From positions 1 through 55,073 of the forward strand of contig SVEN01000013.1 of NCBI GenBank assembly GCA_015057365.1: a stretch of DNA of 55,073 nt, read 5' to 3'. A program made the position numbers and the translations under genes. Under the pieces are notes generated by a model that was not told the origin of the DNA, did not search any database, and worked only from the letters and a program-made list of their open reading frames with translations. This document shows positions 1-7,783 of this stretch, one piece after another (position 1 is the stretch's first letter; each line of letters opens with the position of its first letter). The stretch comes from Lachnospiraceae bacterium. GTDB taxonomy: Bacteria > Bacillota > Clostridia > Lachnospirales > Lachnospiraceae.

Positions 1-1
1 T

Positions 2-106
2 CAGTTAAAACTGTATAATCGTAGGGACTATAACAACTTTCCTATGAGACCCTTGGGATGGAAAACTCCTAGTCAGGTTCTGAAGGAATATTGCATATCA
101 GTGTAA
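2..106 (+). CDS. C-terminal end of a probable insertion-sequence transposase (partial at left edge)
   Basis: The + strand is open from the window edge to a TAA at 104-106 and encodes 34 residues. It includes NNFPMRPLGWKTPSQVL, which resembles the tail of integrase-core (DDE) transposases of the IS30/IS3/IS481 type, where an asparagine-rich stretch and a G-x-K/T-T-P motif precede the stop. Only the tail is visible, so the family cannot be named. It converges on rplA, so an insertion sequence seems to lie just beyond the rplKA operon, where rplJ-rplL would normally follow. Confidence 0.5.
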   Translation, partial: QLKLYNRRDYNNFPMRPLGWKTPSQVLKEYCISV

Positions 107-480
107 CAAATGTTTGACAAACCTACATTTTTTCATTTTTATACTCGTTAGTTCTATGTCCTTTAAAATCGTACCATGAAACAGCACTTCTTTCACCGCC
201 TCATGGTAAATTTCAATAATAGCAAAAAAAGCATACCATGACACCCTCCCTTATCTTTCTTATCATGGTAAAATCGGACACTTTCCCAATTCAAAAAATC
301 AATTACCTCAACTACGAGATTCCTATAAAGCAAGGAATACTCAACTCTCATAAAAGAGTCAACAAAGAAGCTGCCACATTTACGACCTTCCGTCGAAACA
401 TGGCAGCCTCTGACATAACACATTTATTTTTGTGTCAACCATTAAAGGACTTTTTTGATATGCCTAATCAAAAAACTAAG
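107..480. other. Hairpin-rich spacer between transposase end and rplA
   Basis: No convincing gene is present. The stretch holds two copies of an 8-bp inverted repeat TACCATGA...TCATGGTA (about 173-208 and 234-267). Read on the minus strand, the copy at 234-267 is followed by a run of seven T. A long hairpin lies at 370-407. A sequence GGAAAGTGTCCGATTTTAC (minus strand, about 262-280) looks like an insertion-sequence end but is unproven. Confidence 0.5.
370..407 (-). terminator. Long hairpin after rplA, possible terminator
   Basis: Read on the minus strand, GCTGCCATGTTTCGAC pairs with the following GTCG-T-AAATGTGGCAGC. This gives about 16 base pairs with one bulged T and a five-base GGAAG loop. 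The downstream sequence TTCTTTGTT is only moderately T-rich. It lies about 75 bases past the rplA stop and may end the ribosomal protein operon or be part of a regulatory leader. Confidence 0.45.
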
Positions 481-1173
481 TTAGCCTAACTTTGCGGTGT
501 TCACCTTAACACCCGGGCCCATAGTGGACGCAAGTGTTACACTCTTTAAATACTGACCCTTCGCAGATGCCGGCTTTGCCTTAATGATTGCACCCATAAT
601 CGTCTGGAAGTTGTCTGCGAGCTGTTCCTCGGTGAAGGAAACCTTACCTACCGGAACGTGAATAATGTTGGTCTTGTCAAGACGGTACTCAATCTTACCT
701 GCCTTGATATCGTTAACAGCCTTGGTTACATCCATGGTAACAGTACCAGCCTTCGGGTTCGGCATTAAGCCCTTCGGTCCGAGAACACGACCGAGACGAC
801 CAACAACACCCATCATATCCGGGGTAGCTACTACTACGTCGAACTCAAACCAACCGTCATTCTGAATCTTCGGAATGAGGTCCTCAGCTCCTACGTAATC
901 AGCGCCTGCTGCCTCTGCCTCGTTTGCCTTATCGCCCTTTGCGAAAACTAATACTCTAACAGTCTTACCGGTACCGTGCGGCAGAACTACTGCACCACGT
1001 ACCTGCTGATCTGCGTGACGACCGTCTACACCGAGTCTGATGTGAGCCTCAACGGTCTCATCGAACTTTGCGGTAGCGGACTTCTTAACTAAAGCAATTG
1101 CTTCATTGGAATCGTACTGTGCTGCCTTATCAAAAGCCTTCACAGCATCGGTATACTTCTTTCCTCTTTTCAT
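481..1173 (-). CDS. rplA: 50S ribosomal protein L1
   Basis: This 230-residue protein matches the usual L1 length and carries hallmark stretches such as [17 protein letters not shown] (about 84-100), [17 protein letters not shown] and [16 protein letters not shown]1 forms the mobile L1 stalk of the large subunit, helps release deacylated tRNA, and represses its own operon by binding an mRNA copy of its rRNA site. The ATG follows AGGAGGTTAATACA. It is the last gene of rpmG-secE-nusG-rplK-rplA. The 176-base gap to rplK contains a candidate L1-binding mimic (1253-1309). rplJ/rplL are not visible downstream; a transposase end is there instead. Confidence 0.97.
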   Translation of the reverse strand: MKRGKKYTDAVKAFDKAAQYDSNEAIALVKKSATAKFDETVEAHIRLGVDGRHADQQVRGAVVLPHGTGKTVRVLVFAKGDKANEAEAAGADYVGAEDLIPKIQNDGWFEFDVVVATPDMMGVVGRLGRVLGPKGLMPNPKAGTVTMDVTKAVNDIKAGKIEYRLDKTNIIHVPVGKVSFTEEQLADNFQTIMGAIIKAKPASAKGQYLKSVTLASTMGPGVKVNTAKLG

Positions 1174-1252
1174 TGTATTAACCTCCTAGTGGTATTTGCG
1201 GAATGAGGTACTCATATACTTTGACACAACCTGTTTTTGCATAGGTTTTATG

Positions 1253-1309
1253 TCAGCTCTCCATGCGAACTCGCTTGCGTCCTATATGAGAAATTCCTCC
1301 CACATCATC
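1253..1309 (-). promoter_or_regulatory. Candidate L1-binding autoregulatory site (23S rRNA L1-stalk mimic) in rplA leader
   Basis: On the minus strand the leader contains GATGTGGGAGG, then GGACGC, then GCATGGAG and CTGAC, in that order and at short spacing. From memory the E. coli 23S rRNA L1 stalk (helices 76-78) has GGTGGGAGG, GGACGC, GCATGGAG and CCGAC in the same order. Established biology: L1 represses its own mRNA through such mimicry. Inference: this is an L1 target placed directly ahead of rplA. Confidence 0.75.
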
Positions 1310-1349
1310 TTACAATCTGCGGATACTGTTATCCGCACCCTAACGGGAC

Positions 1350-1778
1350 TTAGTCATCAACTACGGTGATACCCATGCTTCTTGCAGTACCGGAAATCAT
1401 GCTGATAGCAGATTCGATATTTGCTGCATTTAAGTCAGGCATCTTAAGCTCTGCAATCTTCTGTACTTCGCTTCTCTTAATGGTAGCTACCTTCGTCTTA
1501 TTCGGGGTAGAGGAAGCCTTCTGAAGTTTACAAGCCTTCTTTAACAGAACCGGAGCCGGCGGAGTCTTCGTGATGAAGCTGAAGCTCTTATCCGCATATA
1601 CGGTAATAACTACCGGGATGATCATGTCGCCCTGATCTGCGGTTCTTGCGTTGAATTCCTTCGTAAACTGTACGATATTTACACCGTGCTGACCGAGAGC
1701 CGGTCCAACCGGCGGTGCCGGAGTTGCCTTGCCGGCAGGAATCTGTAACTTAATGTAACCAGTAACTTTTTTTGCCAT
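1350..1778 (-). CDS. rplK: 50S ribosomal protein L11
   Basis: The start [20 protein letters not shown] is typical of L11, giving 142 residues, the normal family length. The chosen ATG at 1778 follows TAGGAGGTATACAACA; the open frame upstream of it is not conserved L11 sequence. Family features include [14 protein letters not shown], which binds the 23S GTPase-associated region, and a C-terminal RNA-binding domain ending in [18 protein letters not shown]11 takes part in factor-dependent GTP hydrolysis and the stringent response. It sits between nusG and rplA as in most bacteria. Confidence 0.97.
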   Translation of the reverse strand: MAKKVTGYIKLQIPAGKATPAPPVGPALGQHGVNIVQFTKEFNARTADQGDMIIPVVITVYADKSFSFITKTPPAPVLLKKACKLQKASSTPNKTKVATIKRSEVQKIAELKMPDLNAANIESAISMISGTARSMGITVVDD

Positions 1779-1814
1779 TGTTGTATACCTCCTAAAATGT
1801 GGTGTTATCGGGGT

Positions 1815-1888
1815 TAGGCATCTCACTTACGAAATCCGTGATTCCGGAGTGCCCTTCAGCCTTCGGCTTTTGGCTGATTCCTCCCACT
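1815..1888 (-). promoter_or_regulatory. Possible second L1 target in rplK leader
   Basis: The nusG-rplK spacer, read on the minus strand, contains GTGGGAGGAATCAGCC, sharing GTGGGAGGAAT with the rplA leader. A stem AGCC...GGCT and GTGAGATGCC follow. rplK leaders are the classical L1 repression site. The resemblance is weaker than at rplA. Confidence 0.5.
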
Positions 1889-1920
1889 GCGCGGACTATT
1901 TCCGCATTGTACTTTTGTAC

Positions 1921-2442
1921 TTACTTGTCGACTCTTACGTCTTCAAACCCAATCTCAACAGGTGTTTCGCGACCGAACATGTCGATACTGATGGTGAGAC
2001 TCTTCTTTTCGCGGTTAATCACACGTACGATACCCTCCGTATTTTCCCATACGCCGGATACAACCTGTACCGTATCACCAACCTCGAATTCATAAACAAC
2101 CTCTTGCTCACGTTTCAGTCCCATGTTATACATTTCTTCCTCCGTGAGCGGTACCGGCTTGCTTCCCGGACCTACAAAGCCCGTTACGCCTCTGGTATTA
2201 CGCACCACGTACCATGTGTCATCATTCATAATCATGTTGAGTAACACATAACCCGGGAACATCTTTCTCTGAACTGTCTTCTCTTTTCCGTTCTTCACTT
2301 CCACTACATCTTCAAGCGGAACGGATACTTCGAGAATCTGGTCCTGAAGCTTTCTGTTTTCGATTGTTTTTTCGATGTTTGCTTTTACCTTATTCTCATA
2401 ACCGGAATAAGTATGCACAACATACCATCTTGCCTCTGCCAT
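1921..2442 (-). CDS. nusG: Transcription termination/antitermination factor NusG
   Basis: The 173-residue protein opens with ARWYVVHTYSGYENKV, the NGN-domain signature, followed by MFPGYVLLNMIMNDDTWYVVRNTRGVTGFVG. It ends with a KOW domain (about 120-173: VGDTVQVVSGVWENTEG). NusG binds RNA polymerase and affects pausing, Rho activity and coupling to ribosomes. It starts 19 bases after secE; AAGGTGATGAT precedes the ATG. Confidence 0.96.
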   Translation of the reverse strand: MAEARWYVVHTYSGYENKVKANIEKTIENRKLQDQILEVSVPLEDVVEVKNGKEKTVQRKMFPGYVLLNMIMNDDTWYVVRNTRGVTGFVGPGSKPVPLTEEEMYNMGLKREQEVVYEFEVGDTVQVVSGVWENTEGIVRVINREKKSLTISIDMFGRETPVEIGFEDVRVDK

Positions 2443-2461
2443 ATCATCACCTTGTCCTTAA

Positions 2462-2674
2462 TTAGAGAATTAAGTCTACGCCACTGTTCACTGCCATGTC
2501 AACCAAAGCAATAACAAAGCCGAGAACCACGGTAATGACGATAACAGCTGCCGACTCTTTTACAAGGGTATCCTTGTCAGGCCACGTAATCTTCTTGAAC
2601 TCGGACTTGAGGCCCTTAAACCAGCTCTTCTTAGGAGCCTTTTCCTGTGTAGTGTTTGCAGTAGTTTCTCCCAT
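2462..2674 (-). CDS. secE: Preprotein translocase subunit SecE
   Basis: This short protein of 70 residues has a hydrophilic N-terminus, the conserved amphipathic motif GLKSEFKKITWPDKDTLVKE (about 20-39), and one membrane segment, VIVITVVLGFVIALVDMAV. SecE stabilises SecY in the Sec channel. Its place between rpmG and nusG is the classic arrangement, which supports the call. Confidence 0.94.
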   Translation of the reverse strand: MGETTANTTQEKAPKKSWFKGLKSEFKKITWPDKDTLVKESAAVIVITVVLGFVIALVDMAVNSGVDLIL

Positions 2675-2737
2675 GTTTCACTTTCCTTCCTGTCTGTCCC
2701 GCATCTTCAGATACGAACAAACTGCGCTTTGACCGAA

Positions 2738-2887
2738 TTACTTGGTTTCCTTATGCAGCGTGTGACTCTTACAGAACTTGCAGTACTTCTTGGTTTCCAT
2801 TCTGTCAGGATGATTTTTCTTTTCCTTCATGGTGTTGTAATTACGCTGTTTGCACTCAGTGCACGCTAATGTAATTTTTACTCGCAC
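2738..2887 (-). CDS. rpmG: 50S ribosomal protein L33 (GTG start)
   Basis: A 49-residue protein starts at GTG 2887, just after GGAGGTGGATTGTC, and reads [20 protein letters not shown]. It has two CxxC pairs (TECKQ is C-T-E-C; YCKFC is C-K-F-C), so it is the zinc-binding form of L33. It ends [10 protein letters not shown]. It is the first gene of the operon, 63 bases before secE. A promoter and a hairpin lie upstream. Confidence 0.95.
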   Translation of the reverse strand: MRVKITLACTECKQRNYNTMKEKKNHPDRMETKKYCKFCKSHTLHKETK

Positions 2888-2944
2888 GACAATCCACCTC
2901 CGTAAATTTTTTTAGCTCTAATGGCTAAGTCTGTTTTTAGGCAT

Positions 2945-3003
2945 AAAAAAAAGACCGCTTCCATAGCCAGTCTAATATAGCATAGAAGAAAGCAGTCTGT
3001 CAA
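2945..3003 (-). promoter_or_regulatory. Promoter of the rpmG operon with immediate 5' terminator-like hairpin
   Basis: Minus-strand TTGACA (2998-3003), an 18-base spacer and TATATT (2974-2979) form a strong sigma-A promoter. The expected transcript begins with AGACTG...CGGTCT (2952-2973), a 6-bp stem followed by eight T. So either transcription attenuates right at the 5' end or the hairpin terminates the upstream gene pair. TGGCTA in the hairpin can alternatively pair with TAGCCA about 35 bases downstream. Confidence 0.65.
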
Positions 3004-3053
3004 GCGTTTTCTGTAATTTTTTGATTCGGACGAAAAAGTGGGCGGAACTCTTC

Positions 3054-3353
3054 CTACATTACTTCCGCTTCCCACCGCTTTGGTTCCGCAGGACAGGAGT
3101 TTGCTTTTACCGCTGCTCTGGATTCCACAAAGCAACCGCAAAGTCCGCACATTGCTTCCGCAAAATACTCACATTTCTTGCACGCATTAAGACGTTCCTC
3201 ATATACTTCTTTCGTGCATCGCAACTCCGGATCCATACTCTCGATACGCTCCAGCATATTTCGGTACGTTTCTTCCGAAATCCCCTGTCGTTTCATTTCC
3301 GCAAGAAAGCATTTTCTGCAAAACTTCGGCGGATTATTGTTTGGCTGTTGCAT
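3054..3353 (-). CDS. Small Cys-rich protein, DUF6171-like
   Basis: A 99-residue protein starts at ATG 3353, one base after the stop of the DUF951 gene; an in-frame upstream ATG overlaps that gene and is less likely. It has two Cys clusters: CRKC near the N-terminus and CKKCEYFAEAMCGLCGCFVE (about 60-80), then a final Cys-Pro. This pattern matches a small Firmicutes family I recall as DUF6171, probably metal-binding, with no known role. Cotranscription with the DUF951 gene is likely. Confidence 0.6.
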   Translation of the reverse strand: MQQPNNNPPKFCRKCFLAEMKRQGISEETYRNMLERIESMDPELRCTKEVYEERLNACKKCEYFAEAMCGLCGCFVESRAAVKANSCPAEPKRWEAEVM

Positions 3354-3354
3354 C

Positions 3355-3588
3355 CTATACTTCGCCTCCGGATGTCTCACCCTTTAACTGAGCCGGCGTC
3401 ATGGAAACATCACCGCGCACAATGCCACGGATGTTTTTTTCTACCTGCTGTCTCGGAAGCATCACCTGATGCTCGCAGCCCATGCACTTCATACGAAAGT
3501 CCATGCCAACACGCATGAGTTCCCACTCCTTGCTTCCGCACGGATGAGGCTTCTTCATTTTTATAATATCTCCGACTAAAAGGTTCAT
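3355..3588 (-). CDS. DUF951 family protein
   Basis: 77 residues opening with MNLLVGDIIKMKKPHPCG, then GMDFRMKCMGCEHQVMLPR. This is the conserved pattern of DUF951, a short protein of about 65-70 residues found across Firmicutes, with likely metal-binding Cys residues and unknown function. The C-terminal tail after about residue 60 is extra. It sits upstream of, and nearly touches, the DUF6171-like gene. Confidence 0.8.
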   Translation of the reverse strand: MNLLVGDIIKMKKPHPCGSKEWELMRVGMDFRMKCMGCEHQVMLPRQQVEKNIRGIVRGDVSMTPAQLKGETSGGEV

Positions 3589-3618
3589 ACCGGTTCACTT
3601 CCCTTTCAAAAACAAACT

Positions 3619-3652
3619 GTGTGCAGGCACCGCTTTCGCTTTGCCTACACAC
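3619..3652 (-). terminator. Terminator after anti-sigma gene
   Basis: On the minus strand GTGTGTAGGCA pairs with TGCCTGCACAC, followed by AGTTTGTTTTTG. It lies about 50 bases after the stop of the gene at 3701. Confidence 0.75.
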
Positions 3653-3700
3653 AGTGTATCATGATTTTTCTTTTGTCGCAAGAAGATTCTTTTAAGCAGG

Positions 3701-4612
3701 TTACTCAACCAGCCTAAGTTCTTCAAATTTGCTGTAATTCACGCTCATATCCCGGTAAATAGCACTCCAACTTCCAAAATCCTTTACCTCAATCTGATAC
3801 GTTCTCGGCATACCACCCTTGGCCTCCACTATAAATTCCGTCGTACCGTTCTCCTCATATTCCTTTTTCCAGTCTTCCGGATAAACAACTACATAGGAGT
3901 CTCCAATTACTTCATAAAAATCGCCGTCCCCGTCCGTATCGGAAAAGTCATGCACCGGAATTGCAAGAACCTCCGTCTTCTTCTCCGACTTTAAATCATC
4001 CATAAACCACCGGATACCCTGTGCACAAGCCCTTTGAAATGTATTCTCGGCATCAAGCTGCTCCACACATTGTTCCAGTTCGGATAAAAACTCTTCGTGT
4101 CCGGACTTCCCTTTCCGAAAGCGCTCCGAGAAACACCTGCTCATACATTCGTATAAGCTCCATGCATAGTCCTCTTCCGTATTGCATCGATAAAATGTAT
4201 TTTGAAATTGATTATACGACGTAGTACCGATTTCAAAATACCATGCAAAAATCGGGGCGTCCGACGTGGAACTGATTTCACATATCATTTTGCCGTTTTC
4301 GTCTTTTCTTATATTTACCTGACTCCAATCATCCTCCTCTAAGCGCTCTTTCGATACCGATACCATTTCCGCACCGATTACCACAGACTCACCCAGCCCG
4401 AACAACTTCCGCACAGCACCGTCCGTCGCAGCATCCACCGCCACGGTACCTCCGGCAAGCACCACAAGACCGCACAGTACTGCCGCTGCCACTTTCATGG
4501 CCTTCGGAAGCACGACACGCTTTCTGCCCACACTCTGCTCTACCATTTTCTCCACTAGCGCCGTATCCGGCCTTACCTCCTGCATCAATTCTTTATAATC
4601 CTGTTCTAACAT
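3701..4612 (-). CDS. Membrane-anchored anti-sigma factor candidate (ECF pair 1)
   Basis: 303 residues. The start MLEQDYKELM (ATG 4612) follows AAAGGAGGTAATGTG; the frame upstream overlaps the sigma gene. Residues 1-35 are cytoplasmic and charged, 38-58 form one membrane segment, and about 245 residues lie outside. I recognise no known domain outside; it has a DTDGDGDF acidic stretch. Position directly after an ECF sigma gene, 13 bases past its stop, with this topology, is the usual pattern for a regulator that holds the sigma factor at the membrane until a signal arrives. The call rests on context. Confidence 0.65.
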   Translation of the reverse strand: MLEQDYKELMQEVRPDTALVEKMVEQSVGRKRVVLPKAMKVAAAVLCGLVVLAGGTVAVDAATDGAVRKLFGLGESVVIGAEMVSVSKERLEEDDWSQVNIRKDENGKMICEISSTSDAPIFAWYFEIGTTSYNQFQNTFYRCNTEEDYAWSLYECMSRCFSERFRKGKSGHEEFLSELEQCVEQLDAENTFQRACAQGIRWFMDDLKSEKKTEVLAIPVHDFSDTDGDGDFYEVIGDSYVVVYPEDWKKEYEENGTTEFIVEAKGGMPRTYQIEVKDFGSWSAIYRDMSVNYSKFEELRLVE

Positions 4613-4625
4613 CACATTACCTCCT

Positions 4626-5171
4626 TTACACATGAAGAAGCTCCAACACTCCATCCGCTTCAAACTGCGCCTTTAACTTCTCTCTGGCTCTTGCTAACTG
4701 TACCCGCACCGTAGACTCCTTCCGATGCATCAGCTTTGCAATCTCCGCTGTCTTCATTTCTTCAAAATAATACAAGTGAATCAACAGCCTTGCATCCGGG
4801 GAAAGCTTCTGCAACTCCCGGTACAGCTCCGCTTTGCCTTCATCCGCAAAGATACGTTCCTCCGGGGTTTGAAGACTGCCTTTCTCACCGCTTCCGGGCA
4901 AATACATTTCTGTTTCGGTCTCGGTCATCCACTCCCCGGACACTTCCCGTTTCCTTACCGTGCCTCCCAGAAACTTTCTGGAACAATTCACCGCCACCTT
5001 GATAAACCAGGCCTTGGCATGCTCCTCATCCCGAAACTCCGGTGCCTTCCTTATATAACGAAGAAACACTTCCTGATAAATATCATCCGCATCCTCCTTG
5101 TTCCCGGCTCTTGCGAAAGCAATCCGGTACACCATATCGGAATACGCACGTATTCGATTCTCCGGAGTCAT
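4626..5171 (-). CDS. ECF-type RNA polymerase sigma factor (pair 1)
   Basis: 181 residues from ATG 5171 (after GAGAGGAGGAAGGTTC). Region 2 shows YRIAFARAGNKEDADDIYQE, the core-binding/-10 recognition segment; region 4 shows LSPDARLLIHLYYFEEMKTA then a helix-turn-helix ending ESTVRVQLARAREKLK. There is no region 3, as in ECF factors. It is transcribed with the membrane protein downstream. An inverted repeat TGTAAC-N9-GTTACA lies upstream. Confidence 0.93.
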   Translation of the reverse strand: MTPENRIRAYSDMVYRIAFARAGNKEDADDIYQEVFLRYIRKAPEFRDEEHAKAWFIKVAVNCSRKFLGGTVRKREVSGEWMTETETEMYLPGSGEKGSLQTPEERIFADEGKAELYRELQKLSPDARLLIHLYYFEEMKTAEIAKLMHRKESTVRVQLARAREKLKAQFEADGVLELLHV

Positions 5172-5245
5172 GAACCTTCCTCCTCTCTGCAACCTATATG
5201 TTCGCGAACAAAACTCGGAATCTCCTTGTTTCACCTATAACATCC

Positions 5246-5266
5246 TGTAACCGGGAAAATGTTACA
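5246..5266 (-). promoter_or_regulatory. Inverted repeat upstream of ECF sigma 1
   Basis: TGTAAC-N9-GTTACA lies about 75-95 bases upstream of the sigma start. Read on the minus strand, TGTAAC followed after 17 bases by ATGTTA could be an ECF-type promoter. The -10 is not a good match to CGTC-type consensus, so an operator is an alternative. Confidence 0.35.
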
Positions 5267-5284
5267 AGAAAATAAAAAAAGTAG

Positions 5285-5306
5285 GGCCGCACCCTCCGGC
5301 ACGGCC
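5285..5306 (-). terminator. Terminator after histidine kinase gene
   Basis: Minus strand GGCCGTGCC-GGAG-GGTGCGGCC forms a 9-bp stem, followed by CTACTTTTTTT. Confidence 0.85.
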
Positions 5307-5314
5307 TCAAACAC

Positions 5315-6805
5315 TTACAATTCATAATTATCTGCCATCTCCGGGAACGAGAAGATAATCTCCGTTCCCTTCCCGACCTCGCTCTGAATCTCAATGGTTC
5401 CGCCGTGCTTAATCGCGATCTGCTTTGCGATGGCAAGCCCCAGACCGGACCCCTTCGCATTCTGGCGAAGTCTGGATTTATAAAACTTCTCAAAGATATA
5501 CTTTTGTTCTTCTTCGCTGATACCCACTCCTTCATCCCGAATGGATACCGTAATCTGTTCGTCACAGGTAATCCGGATGTATACCACGGACCCCTCCGGC
5601 GAAAATTTTATGGCATTATCCAGAATCACAAGGAACATCTGACGCAAACGGTCGTAATCACCTAACATCATAACCACCGGCAACTCCGTATAAAGGTCCG
5701 CCGTAATATTCTTCTCCTTGCCGATGGCACCGGCACTCTTTCTCAAATCCTCGAAAATCTGTACCAGATTCACCGGCTCCTTCTCTACCGTAAAATCCGG
5801 ATTCTGCATTTTAGAAAGAAGAAGCAGATCTCCCACCAGACGCTCCATTCCCTGGCACTCCCCTAACATTCGCTCATAGGAGTGCTGAATCTTCTCCGGC
5901 TTGGTTACCACACCGTCCACCAGACTCTCCGTATAGGCACGCATAACCGTAATCGGCGTACGAAGTTCATGAGAAACATTGGCAAAGAAATCAAATCTCA
6001 TCTGCTCCAGGTTCTGCCGCTCGATTTCGTTCTCCTTTAGCTTCTCGGACAAAAAGTCCATGGTGTAGGCCAACTCACCGATTTCATCATTTTGATGTAC
6101 ATTTGTCGTCACCTCATAGTTGCCGTCCGCCAGCTCCAATGCGGTACGTCGTATTTTTAAAATCGGATTGGACAGCGCTCTCGCATAAATCAATGCTGTA
6201 ATAAACGCAATCCCTAATGCAATACCGCCGCTGATAAACATCAAACGCCAACTGCTGTCTACCACTTCCTTTTGGTTCTCCGCCTTCACATTCATGATGA
6301 TTCCACCGGCCACCTCACCGTTCACACCCAGCACCGGCATACCGATGGTAATGATATTCATTCCGCCATGGTCTTCACTGAACCAGTTCTTTCCGGACGG
6401 AATATTATGAAACACATTATTTAAAATATCCCGGTATCCGCTCTGATACGAATCCAACTGGGAAAAGAACTCTCTGCTGATGGCATACTCGCCTGTCAAA
6501 GGATACATAGCCTCATCATTGGAAACCATCCAAATTTCCGTCTGCTCGATTTCGGTGAGCAACGTCAAATACTCCTTCCATCCTTCCGTATCCCCTTGCA
6601 AAAAGAAGGTGGAGCAGCGTTTTGCCACACGTCCTGCCTTTGCCTTTGTCTGGTCCATGTAATCATTCATAATGGTCTGCTCGTACAAACGCATATAAAT
6701 AAAACCTAACACTACCGCAAACAAAATCATAATGATTGCAAACCAAAAACAGGTCTTTACAAATAACAGCTTATGAAATTTTTTCTTTTCTGTCTGTTGT
6801 GCCAT
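5315..6805 (-). CDS. Sensor histidine kinase
   Basis: 496 residues. Membrane segments at about 14-38 and 188-208 flank an extracellular sensor of about 145 residues. HAMP spans about 209-262. HisKA carries FFANVSHELRTPITVMRAY with phospho-acceptor His279. The ATPase domain has an N-box (DNAIKFSPEG) and the G-boxes DEGVGISEEE and GSGLGLAIAKQI. It autophosphorylates and passes phosphate to the regulator encoded 37 bases upstream. The ligand is unknown. The architecture resembles PhoR/WalK-type kinases without PAS. Confidence 0.93.
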   Translation of the reverse strand: MAQQTEKKKFHKLLFVKTCFWFAIIMILFAVVLGFIYMRLYEQTIMNDYMDQTKAKAGRVAKRCSTFFLQGDTEGWKEYLTLLTEIEQTEIWMVSNDEAMYPLTGEYAISREFFSQLDSYQSGYRDILNNVFHNIPSGKNWFSEDHGGMNIITIGMPVLGVNGEVAGGIIMNVKAENQKEVVDSSWRLMFISGGIALGIAFITALIYARALSNPILKIRRTALELADGNYEVTTNVHQNDEIGELAYTMDFLSEKLKENEIERQNLEQMRFDFFANVSHELRTPITVMRAYTESLVDGVVTKPEKIQHSYERMLGECQGMERLVGDLLLLSKMQNPDFTVEKEPVNLVQIFEDLRKSAGAIGKEKNITADLYTELPVVMMLGDYDRLRQMFLVILDNAIKFSPEGSVVYIRITCDEQITVSIRDEGVGISEEEQKYIFEKFYKSRLRQNAKGSGLGLAIAKQIAIKHGGTIEIQSEVGKGTEIIFSFPEMADNYEL

Positions 6806-6842
6806 CCCTGCCTCCTCGCGTTACAATCCTTCTTAATTTACG

Positions 6843-7550
6843 TTACTTATTGTCTGTTAATTCAAACTTATAGCCGACGCCCCACACGGTAGCGATATCC
6901 CAGCCCGCATGTTCCGCCTTGTCAAGCTTTGCACGCAAACGCTTGACGTGAGAATCCACGGTTCTTGTATCTCCCACATAATCATAGCCCCACAGACTGT
7001 CTAACAAATTGTCTCTGGTAAACACCTTCTTCGGATTGCTGGCAAGGGTCCACATGGTCTCAATTTCCTTCTTGGTCAGTGCAATTCGCTGCCCGCCGAT
7101 ATGCAACGTGTACTCCTCCAGATTAATCTCCAGATTCCCGATTTTTAATATGTTTTCGTTCTTTTCACTGATTTTCTCACGGTCCGCTCTGGACATACGG
7201 CGAAGCACCGCACGCAGGCGTGCCATAACCTCATTGGGCGAAAACGGCTTTACAATGTAGTCGTCCGCGCCGATATCCAACCCCATCACTCGCTCAAAAT
7301 CCTCGCCTCTGGCTGTAATCAGAATCACCGGGGTATCCGACACCGCACGGATTTTACGGCATACCTCATACCCATCCTCCTTCGGCATCATAACATCTAA
7401 TAAAACCGCCGCCGGCTCATGCTGACGAAACAAGCGAAGCGCTTCTTCTCCGTCTGCCGCAACGAGCGGCTCGTATCCTTCTTTTCTTACATAGGCTTCC
7501 AATACATCCGTAATATCCGCATTGTCATCCGCTATCAAAATGTACTGCAT
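6843..7550 (-). CDS. OmpR/PhoB-family response regulator
   Basis: 235 residues from the third of three consecutive ATGs (7550), which gives the best spacing to AAGGAGGA. The receiver domain has the acidic pair D8/D9, phospho-acceptor D52 in LLDVMMP, and the KPF lysine near residue 101. The C-terminal winged helix (about 135-232) includes RDNLLDSLWGYDYVGDTRTV and VDSHVKRLRAKLD. It pairs with the kinase downstream. Confidence 0.94.
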   Translation of the reverse strand: MQYILIADDNADITDVLEAYVRKEGYEPLVAADGEEALRLFRQHEPAAVLLDVMMPKEDGYEVCRKIRAVSDTPVILITARGEDFERVMGLDIGADDYIVKPFSPNEVMARLRAVLRRMSRADREKISEKNENILKIGNLEINLEEYTLHIGGQRIALTKKEIETMWTLASNPKKVFTRDNLLDSLWGYDYVGDTRTVDSHVKRLRAKLDKAEHAGWDIATVWGVGYKFELTDNK

Positions 7551-7616
7551 CATCATTCCTCCTTACGCATCAAGGGCATCGTTTCCCTTTACACTGCGAG
7601 TTACCCTTCTCTTTCT

Positions 7617-7645
7617 ATTATACTTTTTTTCCGTCGTCAACACAA
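7617..7645 (-). promoter_or_regulatory. Promoter of the two-component operon
   Basis: Minus strand TTGTGT, 17-base spacer, TATAAT (7617-7622), about 65 bases before the regulator start. Confidence 0.6.
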
Positions 7646-7653
7646 GTCGAATT

Positions 7654-7683
7654 TTGCGGAATCCCCTTGGAAAATCTTATAAA
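7654..7683 (+). promoter_or_regulatory. Possible promoter of the Ig-like gene
   Basis: TTGCGG, 18 bases, TATAAA about 100 bases before the start at 7784. It lies just beyond the divergent two-component promoter. Confidence 0.35.
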
Positions 7684-7783
7684 ATTCTTAATAAATGCCA
7701 TCATTCTGACAAAAAGTAATGGTAAAATGAGCCACAGGATGTGACGCAAGGATTTCCGTAGTAATCAGTTGGAGGGCAATGCC

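Noticed and set aside
260..420. L10 leader RNA
   Set aside because: The position suits it, but I could not find the conserved AGACAGNAGG-type core, so only hairpins are reported.
193..423. Open frame of 76 codons on the minus strand after rplA
   Set aside because: No SD, atypical composition, and it runs through hairpins.
3701..4612. Calcium-binding dockerin repeat in anti-sigma 1 (DTDGDGDF)
   Set aside because: Only one short acidic loop, no paired repeat.
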